Shown here: one piece after another, positions 57,820 to 64,000 of the stretch
How the letters are laid out: every line of letters starts with the position of its first letter
Numbering within the stretch: position 1 is the first letter of the stretch
Source: Acidimicrobiaceae bacterium
Lineage (GTDB): Bacteria > Actinomycetota > Acidimicrobiia > Acidimicrobiales > Ilumatobacteraceae
NCBI GenBank assembly: GCA_020637235.1
Contig: JACJWG010000008.1
Coordinates: 162,662-226,661, forward strand
Direction: 5' to 3'
DNA: 64,000 bases
Notes under the pieces: generated by a model
What the model was told of the DNA's origin: nothing
The model's database searches: none
What the model saw: the letters and a program-made list of their open reading frames with translations, nothing else
Position numbers and translations under genes: made by a program

Positions 57820-58917
57820 ATGGCATCGATCCAGAAGCGCAGTGGCGGGTATCAGGTCCGCTACCGCGACCCGCTCGGCAAGCAACGAGCGCGTCAGTTC
57901 AAGCGCCGGGTCGACGCCGAGCGGTTCGCTCGCGAGGTCGAGGTCGACATGGATCGGGGAGCCTGGATCGACCCCAAGGGTGCTGACATCCCGCTCGCTG
58001 CATGGGTCGAGACGTTCATGGCGATGTCGCGCTCGCTGTCGCCGACCACGATCGAGACGTACCGGCGCGATCTCGACAAGTACGTCCTGCCGGCGCTCGG
58101 TGCTCGCCGGCTCGGGCAGCTGGGGGCGGAGGAGATCGAGCGCTGGTTGAACGACGAGATCGCCTCGGGTTTGGCGTCGTCGTCGGTGCACCGGCACTAC
58201 CGGACGCTTCGGCGGGTGTTGCAGGCCGCGGTCGAGAAGGAGCGCCTGCTGGCCAATCCGTGCAACCGGGTGCGCCCGCCGAAGGTGACGACGCGGAAGA
58301 TGACCGTGCTCGACTGGGATCAGTGCCTGACCGTGGCCGAGTCGATCGGGGAGCGGTACCGAGCGCTGATCTACCTCGCGCTCGACTCGGGGATGCGGTG
58401 GAGTGAGATCGTCGGGCTGCGCCGGTCGCAGGTCGATCTGTTGCGTCGCAAGGTTCGGGTGACCGAGCAGTTGGTGGAGCTGAGTGATCGCACCCGGTTG
58501 CGGAAGGAGCCGAAGACGACGGCGGGTGTGCGGTCGATCGCGATCTCGAAGCTGACCGCGAGCGTGCTCACCGTCCACCTCGAGGCTTTCGGCCGAGCCG
58601 ATGCGGACTCGCTCGTGTTCACGACTGCGGCCGGTACTCCGATCTCGCACTCCAGCTTCCAGACGCACCACTTCAAGCCGGCGCTGAAGGCAGCTGGTGT
58701 GGAGGCGAGGTTCCACGACCTGCGGCACACGAGCGTGGCGCTGGCGATCGCCGCCGGTGCGCACCCGAAGGCGATCCAGATGCGGATGGGCCACAGCTCG
58801 ATCACGGTGACGCTCGATCGATACGGCCACCTGTTCCCCGAACTCGACGAAGCGATCGCCGACGCCTTCAACGAAGGCTGGCGCGCCGCCAGAGCCGCCG
58901 CCGGCATGGTGGCTTGA
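57820..58917 (+). CDS. int: Tyrosine integrase of the tRNA-Cys island
   Basis: 365 residues from the ATG at 57820 (GGGGAGGG upstream). An AP2-like N-terminal arm domain (SGGYQVRYRDPLGKQRAR), core-binding domain (SLSPTTIETYRRDLDKYVLP) and catalytic domain with Arg in LDSGMRWSEIVGL, His-x-x-Arg in FHDLRHTSVALAI and the nucleophile Tyr in LDRYGHLF. All canonical residues are present, unlike the tRNA-Gly integrase. It integrates the island into tRNA-Cys. Confidence 0.93.
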   Translation: MASIQKRSGGYQVRYRDPLGKQRARQFKRRVDAERFAREVEVDMDRGAWIDPKGADIPLAAWVETFMAMSRSLSPTTIETYRRDLDKYVLPALGARRLGQLGAEEIERWLNDEIASGLASSSVHRHYRTLRRVLQAAVEKERLLANPCNRVRPPKVTTRKMTVLDWDQCLTVAESIGERYRALIYLALDSGMRWSEIVGLRRSQVDLLRRKVRVTEQLVELSDRTRLRKEPKTTAGVRSIAISKLTASVLTVHLEAFGRADADSLVFTTAAGTPISHSSFQTHHFKPALKAAGVEARFHDLRHTSVALAIAAGAHPKAIQMRMGHSSITVTLDRYGHLFPELDEAIADAFNEGWRAARAAAGMVA

Positions 58918-58982
58918 GGCGCCGAAGTGCGAAGTCGGCACCCGAGGCGACCCGGTCGGTGGCCCGAACTACGGTCGCCCTG

Positions 58983-59486
58983 GTGACGGACCGGGCAGCA
59001 GATACTGCGGGTAGCGGCGAGAGCACCGCGCACCAGCGGTCACTCCCGGCGAAGCGAATGGGCGCCGGGGCGGTGATACGCAATGCAGCGGGTGACGTGC
59101 TCGTGGTGAAGCCGGTCTACAAGGCGGGGTGGGAGCTTCCGGGAGGCGCGGTCGAGGCGGGGGAGTCCCCGAGGGCTGCGTGCGAGCGTGAACTGTCCGA
59201 GGAACTCGGGCTGTACCTGGAGGTCGGTCCGATGTTGTGCGTGGACTACAACTCGCCCACGGCCGACTACGTCGAGAGTCTGATGTTCTTGTTCGACGTC
59301 GCGCCGCTCGACGATTCGACGGCGGTGTCCATCCGGCTCGATCCTGCGGAGTTGTCTGAGTATCGGTTCGTGGCGCTCGATGACGCGCTCGGGTTGCTCG
59401 ACCCTCGAGTGGCCCGCCGACTCGCGGCGGTGATGCAACCTGGATCGATTGGTGCCTACCTGGAGGATCAGCGCCCGCAGGTCTGA
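58983..59486 (+). CDS. NUDIX hydrolase
   Basis: 167 residues from a GTG that follows TACGGT by 7 bases; the frame is open upstream to 58914. The NUDIX box is GGAVEAGESPRAACERELSEELG (seen as GGAVEAGES and RELSEELG), with AVIRNAAGDVLVVKP as the preceding strand. It hydrolyses a nucleoside diphosphate linked to another group; the substrate is unknown. First gene after the integrase. It converges on the P-loop kinase gene, 4 bases away. Confidence 0.85.
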   Translation: MTDRAADTAGSGESTAHQRSLPAKRMGAGAVIRNAAGDVLVVKPVYKAGWELPGGAVEAGESPRAACERELSEELGLYLEVGPMLCVDYNSPTADYVESLMFLFDVAPLDDSTAVSIRLDPAELSEYRFVALDDALGLLDPRVARRLAAVMQPGSIGAYLEDQRPQV

Positions 59487-59490
59487 CCGA

Positions 59491-60054
59491 TCACATCTCG
59501 TTGTCGGCCGCCACCGCGTTGGTGCGACACCAGGCGATGACGCGTCCGAGGTCGACGTGGCCGGAGGTGTCGAGTCGGAGCACCGGCCCGAGGCTGAGCG
59601 GCTCGGCGTGCCGGACCATGTGTGCCCATTCGTCGTCGTCGGGCGCTGCGCCGTGGATGGGGTGTGAGGACGGCCACCGTCGGTCGAATCGTGATCGCAG
59701 GAGGTCCAGCGGTGCCTCGCACCAGATCTCGGCTGCGTGGGTGACGCCGGCTCGGTGGAGTCCGGCTCGCACCAAATCGCGGACGTCGGATCGCCAGGAG
59801 TTCTCGAGCACTGCGCCCGGTGGTGAGGTGGCGAGGAGCGCCCACATGGTCTGGCTTGCCGCGGCACCGAGTCGTCGGTTCCAGTCGCGTTGCGTGAGAC
59901 CGGGTGGAGGTTCTGAACCGAGTGTGTCGGCGTGGGTCTCCTTGATGACGTCCTTGCTCACGAGCGGCAGCTGCAAGGCGTCCGCCAAGTGTGGAGCCAG
60001 CGTGGACTTCCCCGCAGCAGGAAGACCGTTCACCAGGACGACCATGCGGCTCAC
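59491..60054 (-). CDS. P-loop kinase, AAA/zeta-toxin-like
   Basis: 187 residues from a GTG preceded by TACGGT at a 6-base distance; an ATG 9 bases later is the alternative. VVLVNGLPAAGKSTLAPHLA is the Walker A motif; later WCEAPLDLLRSRFDRRW is the usual lid region of small-molecule kinases. Relatives include chloramphenicol phosphotransferase-like and uncharacterised AAA kinases. The substrate is unknown. The broken kinase 215 bases upstream is a possible paralogue. Confidence 0.75.
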   Translation of the reverse strand: MSRMVVLVNGLPAAGKSTLAPHLADALQLPLVSKDVIKETHADTLGSEPPPGLTQRDWNRRLGAAASQTMWALLATSPPGAVLENSWRSDVRDLVRAGLHRAGVTHAAEIWCEAPLDLLRSRFDRRWPSSHPIHGAAPDDDEWAHMVRHAEPLSLGPVLRLDTSGHVDLGRVIAWCRTNAVAADNEM

Positions 60055-60270
60055 ATCGCGACCGTACTGTCGGGGACACCACTGCGATGGCCCTCGACCT
60101 CTGCACCACACGGCGGGACTCACCCCGGCTGGATCGCGGCCCGGTCACGGGGGAGGAGGTCAACGATCCGAGTGCCGCGGGTCGGCATGAATTGAAGCCG
60201 GTTCGAACGATGTGCACGCTCAGCCCGCTCGCCGGATGACGACTCGCAACTTCGGCGACTCGCGGCCCCG

Positions 60271-60893
60271 CTACTTGGGGAGTCGCTGGCTCCACTCGTG
60301 CAGGACGTCGCTTGCGACGCCGGTCAACGGGCGGTCGGCGTTGGTCACTCTGAAGTCCTCGATCGCCTCTGCCGCCATCTCCGCTGCGAGCGCTGGGGAC
60401 ACCCGGAGGAGGAACTCCTGCGCCATGCCTGGCTCCCGCATACGGAGCCGTTGTTCGACCAGCGGCGCAGGTGAATCCAGCCGGCAGACCGTCCAGTGGG
60501 AACGAGGAATGCAGGCTCGCAGGTCGCCGAGTTCGGACTTGTTGACGACGGCTCGTGCGAGCACGACGAACCGGACGCCGTAGCGCTGGTAGTTCGGCCA
60601 GATCGCTGCGAGGTTGGCCAACAGCAGTGCGGACTCGAACCGGCCGGGCACAGGCGGATCCGTCTCGCACTTCGCGATCGCGTCCAGGTCGATGACCGCA
60701 TAGCCCGTCGCGTTCCCGCGCAACAACTCGCCGATCTCCTTGGCAGCAGCGCTCTTGCCGCGCCTGCCGTTCCGGTGATCAAGAGACACGCAACGTCGAG
60801 ATCGCCGGGGAGACCGCCGAGCATGGACTCCATGCTTGTGAGGCGACGGAGATGGATCGGCCCGTCCGCCGACGTTTTCGGGCCGACGTTCAT
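60271..60893 (-). pseudogene. P-loop kinase broken by a one-base deletion in Walker A
   Basis: From the ATG at 60893, the frame reads VACLLITGTAG and then breaks near 60760; the second frame resumes GKSAAAKEIGELLRGNATG, VIDLDAIAKCE and ends at 60271. One extra G would join them as GTAGAGKSAAAKE, a perfect Walker A. Without it no functional nucleotide site is made. Its ATG overlaps the GDPD stop (ATGA). It is either a real loss of function or a sequence error at a GC-rich run. Confidence 0.7.
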
Positions 60894-61633
60894 CGCTCGG
60901 TCGCTCCTTCGAGAGCTGCGATGGCCATGGCGACATCGTTGGTGGAGAGGCGATCTGCGCCGGCCGACCGCGCTCGCCTGACTTCACTGGTGTCGGCTGC
61001 GTCGTTGGCGTGAACGGCCTTGCCGAGATCGTGGAGTCGATCGACGATCAATCGGGTGATGCAGCGCGCCGGGACGTGGATCACATCGGCGCCAGAGGTC
61101 TCGGCAACTCCGACGACGTGATGCTCGTAGACCTCATCGCTCATCCAGGCCGCCTGAGGCGGCGAGAACAGGCCGATCCTCGCCCTCGGCTCGAGCCGCT
61201 GCAACAGCAGCAGCAACGGCATGTTCGAGCCGGTGAACTCGACGCGATCGAGCGCCTCGGCCGCATCGACCTCGGCGAGCGCCTGGTCGACGAAGGCCCG
61301 GCCATAGCTCTTCAGCTCCAACTCGAACTCGACTGCGTCGAGCGAGAGGACCTCGGCGAGCGTCGGCACCTGCATGCCGGCGAACTCGGCGTCGAACCAC
61401 GAACCCGCATCGAGGTGACGCACCTCGTCGAACCTCGATGCGAACACCGGTCCGTGACCGTCGGTCGTCCGATCGAGCGACATGTCGTGGATCACGACGA
61501 GATGCCCGTCGCCCGTCGACTGGACGTCGAACTCGATGGCATCGGCACCGAGTTCGATCGCGTGCCGGAACGACACCATCGTGTTCTCTGGACGAACCGA
61601 CGAGGCACCTCGATGCGCCACCACCTTCACCAC
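60890..61633 (-). CDS. Glycerophosphodiester phosphodiesterase
   Basis: 247 residues from the GTG at 61633; a second GTG follows directly. VVAHRGASSVRPENTMVSF and ADAIEFDVQSTGDGHLVVIHD carry the GDPD metal residues (HRG, E-x-D, HD). The (beta/alpha)8 fold ends with VHANDAADTSEVRRARSAGAD and a terminal DRLSTND. It releases glycerol-3-phosphate from glycerophosphodiesters. Its stop overlaps the kinase ATG. Confidence 0.92.
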   Translation of the reverse strand: MVKVVAHRGASSVRPENTMVSFRHAIELGADAIEFDVQSTGDGHLVVIHDMSLDRTTDGHGPVFASRFDEVRHLDAGSWFDAEFAGMQVPTLAEVLSLDAVEFELELKSYGRAFVDQALAEVDAAEALDRVEFTGSNMPLLLLLQRLEPRARIGLFSPPQAAWMSDEVYEHHVVGVAETSGADVIHVPARCITRLIVDRLHDLGKAVHANDAADTSEVRRARSAGADRLSTNDVAMAIAALEGATER

Positions 61634-61703
61634 ACCATCGAACCACAGCTCCGACGAAGGAGGTGCCGATCCTTGAATCGTCGTCGTCGTCAGACGATGA
61701 CGA

Positions 61704-62360
61704 CTACTCGCCTGACGCCAGGAGTTCGATGAGCTCGTCGGTGGTTCGGACGTCACCGAAGGATCGGTAGATGGTGTGGAGCGTTGCATTCAGGTCCTGG
61801 TCTCGTACTGCTGCGTTTGCGTCGGCAACCATGATCACTCGGTAGCCGAGCACGCTCGCGTCGCGAGCGGTCGACTCGCAGCAGACGTTGGCGACGGTTC
61901 CGGCGACCATCACGGTGTCGACCTTGCGCTGTTCGAGATGCGCGGGCAGTTCGCACCGGCCGGGGAAGAATGCGCTCGCTGCGGACTTCTCGACGAGCAC
62001 GTCGTCCGGGCCGATCTGGAGCTCGGGCAGGAGCCGGTCGCGGAGCTCGCCGGGGCCGCCCGATGCCCGATAGGTCTCCGCGACGGTCGGGCCGAGGAAC
62101 TCGATGCGGGCTGGTGATGGCTCGTCGGCGCTCGGCAAGACCCATGCGACCACGCCTCCCGTGGCTCGTACCGTGGAGGCGAGCCGTTGGATGTTCGGCA
62201 TGATGCCACGCACGTACGGGATGTCGGCGAAGAACGGCACCATGTCCACCACCACGAGCGCCGTGCGGTGAGGCTCGAGCATCTCGAATGCGTGCCGACG
62301 GCCCCGCCGAGCCTCCTGGCGCTCGTACTCGCGCGGTTCGATGCGCCAGTCGTGCAACAC
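61704..62360 (-). CDS. Isochorismatase-family cysteine hydrolase
   Basis: 218 residues. Catalytic Asp in ALVVVDMVPFFAD, Lys in LVEKSAASAFF and Cys in TVANVCCESTARDASVLGY form the triad. Relatives hydrolyse nicotinamide, isochorismate or N-carbamoyl amines; the substrate is not evident. The N-terminal 25 residues (RIEPREYERQEARRG) are extra. It sits 70 bases upstream of the GDPD gene on the same strand. Confidence 0.88.
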   Translation of the reverse strand: MLHDWRIEPREYERQEARRGRRHAFEMLEPHRTALVVVDMVPFFADIPYVRGIMPNIQRLASTVRATGGVVAWVLPSADEPSPARIEFLGPTVAETYRASGGPGELRDRLLPELQIGPDDVLVEKSAASAFFPGRCELPAHLEQRKVDTVMVAGTVANVCCESTARDASVLGYRVIMVADANAAVRDQDLNATLHTIYRSFGDVRTTDELIELLASGE

Positions 62361-62460
62361 CAGATGATCCTCGCGCCTGCGGGCGTGCGATACGGCGCTC
62401 AGAGGAACACCTGCGTATCCGGGCGGATGAGGCAGGCGCTCGGATTGAGGCGGCGTTGTC

Positions 62461-63285
62461 TCAGCCGTGTTCGTTGTCGAGCGCTGGGTCGAGTTGTGCG
62501 AGGAGCCAGTCGTGGATGCTCCCGTTCGTCAACGCGATGGCGGGCGCATCGAGATCCTGGCGGCCGGACAAGCTCGACCACGCCCCGCCGGCGGCGACAA
62601 CGATGGCTGCGGTGGCCGCGTGATCCCAAGGTCCTCCGCCGAAGAGCACGAATCCGTCGAGCGCGCCCTCGGCAACCAGCATCGCGGCGTTGGGAACCCC
62701 GGCGCCCCACGACGGTCGCGTCGACCGGCCTGCGGTCAGCTCCTCGAGGCGGCTTCTGCCGTGGCTCGACAGGTGAGCGCCGACCCGCGGTGCCGGCGGC
62801 CAGCAAGCGAGCCTCGCATCAGCTCCGCGAGATGCCGCTGAGACCTGAACCCGCCGGGTGTGCCCGCTCGAATCGTTCATGACAGCCCGACCATCGGCGC
62901 CCACGTACCAGCGCTTTCCGAGCGCAGGGGCAGTGCACAGGCCTTGACGTAGCCCGCCCGAGTCGGTGAGGGCGATGAGGGTGGACCACTCCGGTCGGCC
63001 GTCTGCGTAGGCCGTCGTGCCGTCGATCCCGTCGACGTACCAGCACCGACTCGACGTCCCGGCGGACGTCCCCAGTTCCTCGCTCACGAAGCGGTCGTGT
63101 GGATGCATCCCGAGCACGCAGTCCCGAAGTGTCCGCTCCACCTCGATGTCGGCCGCAGTGACCGGGCTGCCGTCCGACTTGCGACGGGTCGCGAGCCCAC
63201 TCGATCGCCACATTCCCATGGTGATCTCGTCGGCGAGGGCACCGAGCTTGGGGAGCAACTCGCGTTCGGCCGCCTGGTCGGTCAC
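62461..63285 (-). CDS. Inositol monophosphatase family (HisN-like) phosphatase
   Basis: 274 residues. Metal-binding motifs are VSEELG, WYVDGIDGTTAYADG and GGGPWDHAATAAIV. The N-terminal GLATRRKSDGSPVTAADIEVE is typical of the fold. It removes phosphate from a small molecule such as inositol phosphate or histidinol phosphate. It is one of four consecutive minus-strand genes in the island. Confidence 0.88.
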   Translation of the reverse strand: MTDQAAERELLPKLGALADEITMGMWRSSGLATRRKSDGSPVTAADIEVERTLRDCVLGMHPHDRFVSEELGTSAGTSSRCWYVDGIDGTTAYADGRPEWSTLIALTDSGGLRQGLCTAPALGKRWYVGADGRAVMNDSSGHTRRVQVSAASRGADARLACWPPAPRVGAHLSSHGRSRLEELTAGRSTRPSWGAGVPNAAMLVAEGALDGFVLFGGGPWDHAATAAIVVAAGGAWSSLSGRQDLDAPAIALTNGSIHDWLLAQLDPALDNEHG

Positions 63286-63344
63286 CCGGTCATGCTCACA
63301 GAGCCCGATCGCTGGTCGCCACCAATCCGGCGATGCTCTCGCTT

Positions 63345-63415
63345 CCGGCGGTAGGTGGCAGTGCAGATGAGATGATCTGCTCGCCGCCGGCTCTTGCGTA
63401 ACGCGTCCCTACCGG
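63345..63415. repeat. Dispersed repeat, copy 3
   Basis: CCGGCGGTAGGTGGCAGT (63345-63362) recurs exactly at 15231-15248. The following GTGCAGATGAGA and GTAACGCGTCCCTACCGG resemble copies at 21513 and 12657. It links the tRNA-Cys and tRNA-Gly islands. Confidence 0.55.
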
Positions 63416-63453
63416 ACAATCGGAGCGGGTGTCCGGTCTGAAGCTTCGTCTAG

Positions 63454-63465
63454 TAGGGTAGACGG
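63454..63465 (+). promoter_or_regulatory. Probable leaderless -10 box before hicA
   Basis: TAGGGT (63454-63459) and a 6-base gap precede the ATG at 63466. Confidence 0.4.
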
Positions 63466-63669
63466 ATGACGGGCAGAGATGTGCTCAAACTGATCGAGCG
63501 AGCAGGGTGTGCTCAGCTCCGCCAGCGTGGTTCTCACGTGATGGTTCGCTGCCCTGGTGGCTGCCAGAGCGTGATCCCCGTCCATTGAGGGCAGGACGTC
63601 CCGACCGGCACGCTCCGGTCGATCGAACGTGCCCTCGAACCCTGCCTCGGGAAAGGATGGCTTCGATGA
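63466..63669 (+). pseudogene. hicA: HicA-type toxin with an in-frame TGA
   Basis: The frame begins TGRDVLKLIERAGCAQLRQRG and SHVMVRCPGGCQSVIPVH, the double-stranded RNA-binding-like fold of HicA, then meets a TGA at 63586-63588. It resumes with GQDVPTGTLRSIERALEP, the normal HicA end. Only one substitution would repair it. As written the toxin is truncated to 40 residues and probably inactive. It overlaps the hicB start (ATGA). Confidence 0.75.
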
Positions 63670-64000
63670 CCTCATCCAAGACGTACACGGCGATCTACGA
63701 CTACGACGCCGACGACCGCGCCTGGAACGTGCGGATCAAGGGCGTCACCGGCTGCCAGACCTACGGGCGCAGCCTCCGCCAAGCACAGGGCCGGATCCGC
63801 GAAGCGCTCGCGCTCTGGCTCGATGTCGCACCGGCGGAGCTGTCGATCCGCGACCAGTTCCCCGCACCGCTCGCGTCGGTCGCCGACGACGTCGCTCGTG
63901 CACGGACCGCTGCGGAGCGAGCAGGAGTCAAGGCACAGCAGCAGACGATCGAAGCAGTGCGAGCACTCGCCGAACTTGGGCTCAGCCGACGAGACGCCGC
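63666..64000 (+). CDS. hicB: HicB-type antitoxin, 3' end beyond window
   Basis: At least 111 residues. TSSKTYTAIYDYDADDRAWN and IKGVTGCQTYGRSLRQAQG begin the HicB RNase-H-like fold (V-G-C-x-T/S-x-G). The visible tail is helical and Arg/Ala-rich. It follows the broken hicA with a 4-base overlap. In HicAB systems it neutralises HicA and represses the operon; here it could be an orphan. Confidence 0.8.
   Translation, partial: MTSSKTYTAIYDYDADDRAWNVRIKGVTGCQTYGRSLRQAQGRIREALALWLDVAPAELSIRDQFPAPLASVADDVARARTAAERAGVKAQQQTIEAVRALAELGLSRRDA

Larger units (their letters stand above)
57680..64000. mobile_element. Integrative island at tRNA-Cys, right end beyond window
   Basis: A tyrosine integrase lies 140 bases after the tRNA, transcribed the same way, as in element A. 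The 3' tRNA-Cys sequence is not repeated before 64000, so the right att is outside. Contents are a NUDIX hydrolase, two P-loop kinases (one broken), a GDPD, an isochorismatase, an inositol-phosphatase-like enzyme and a HicAB pair. Confidence 0.65.

Noticed and set aside
58900..64000. A right-hand att copy of tRNA-Cys within the window
   Set aside because: No second copy of the T-arm and acceptor sequence of tRNA-Cys is found to the right of the integrase.

Overview
This 64 kb window is high-GC DNA from an actinobacterium, most likely of the Acidimicrobiia (Ilumatobacter-like; inferred). Supporting signs are actinobacterial-type metX regulation by a SAM-IV-like leader, a SigK/RskA module with fasciclin and molybdopterin partners, secreted proteins with HLVVDLQGWF-type repeats, and many genes whose start codon lies 6-7 bases after a TAnCGT-like -10 box, the layout of leaderless transcription. 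Many adjacent genes overlap by ATGA or GTGA.

Layout. 1-9.9 kb is chromosomal core: an MFS transporter end, a DUF4262 protein, a three-gene minus-strand unit (saccharopine-dehydrogenase-like enzyme, small protein, Tat-exported polysaccharide deacetylase), a frameshifted acyl-CoA synthetase with a PEP-mutase-family lyase, and metX behind a SAM riboswitch. 9.88-22.3 kb is a stacked set of integrative elements at a tRNA-Gly(GCC) gene. A 48 bp copy of the tRNA 3' end occurs four times (9913, 18547, 20313, 21239). It bounds an autonomous element with integrase and excisionase (8.6 kb), two small integrase-less cassettes (1.77 kb with an AbiE-like toxin-antitoxin pair; 0.93 kb with a DUF5678-like protein and a broken retropepsin-like protease), and a decayed element with a 170 bp integrase fragment. 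The large element carries sigma/anti-sigma genes, a LysE exporter, a frameshifted DJ-1 protein, a large zinc-ribbon plus PD-(D/E)XK nuclease protein resembling a defence effector, and a broken solo cas1.

22.3-29.7 kb holds membrane proteins, an Rrf2 regulator, a PAS hybrid histidine kinase with a 9 bp microsatellite, an EF-hand protein and a dienelactone hydrolase. 29.7-34.2 kb is a SigK regulon island (fasciclin lipoprotein, sulfite-oxidase-like enzyme, sigK, rskA). 34.2-43 kb encodes catabolism: aminotransferase, enoyl-CoA hydratase, ADP-forming acyl-CoA synthetase, amidase, D-aminoacylase and D-2-hydroxyacid dehydrogenase. 43-52.1 kb looks like a quaternary-amine (carnitine-type) catabolic region: two dehydrogenase-thioesterase fusions (one degenerate), a BKACE enzyme, a TetR/BetI-like regulator, an acyl-CoA dehydrogenase and a three-subunit molybdenum hydroxylase.

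52.2-57.5 kb has an apparent exosortase with a Cys-rich Tat-exported candidate substrate encoded divergently, a PfkB kinase and two secreted alpha/beta hydrolases. At 57.6 kb a tRNA-Cys(GCA) is followed by a second tyrosine integrase. That island, of small metabolic and nucleotide-handling genes ending in a broken hicA and an intact-looking hicB, runs off the right edge with no right att site in view.

At least five genes carry single frameshifts or a nonsense codon. Some may be sequence errors, others genuine decay, and the DNA alone cannot decide.
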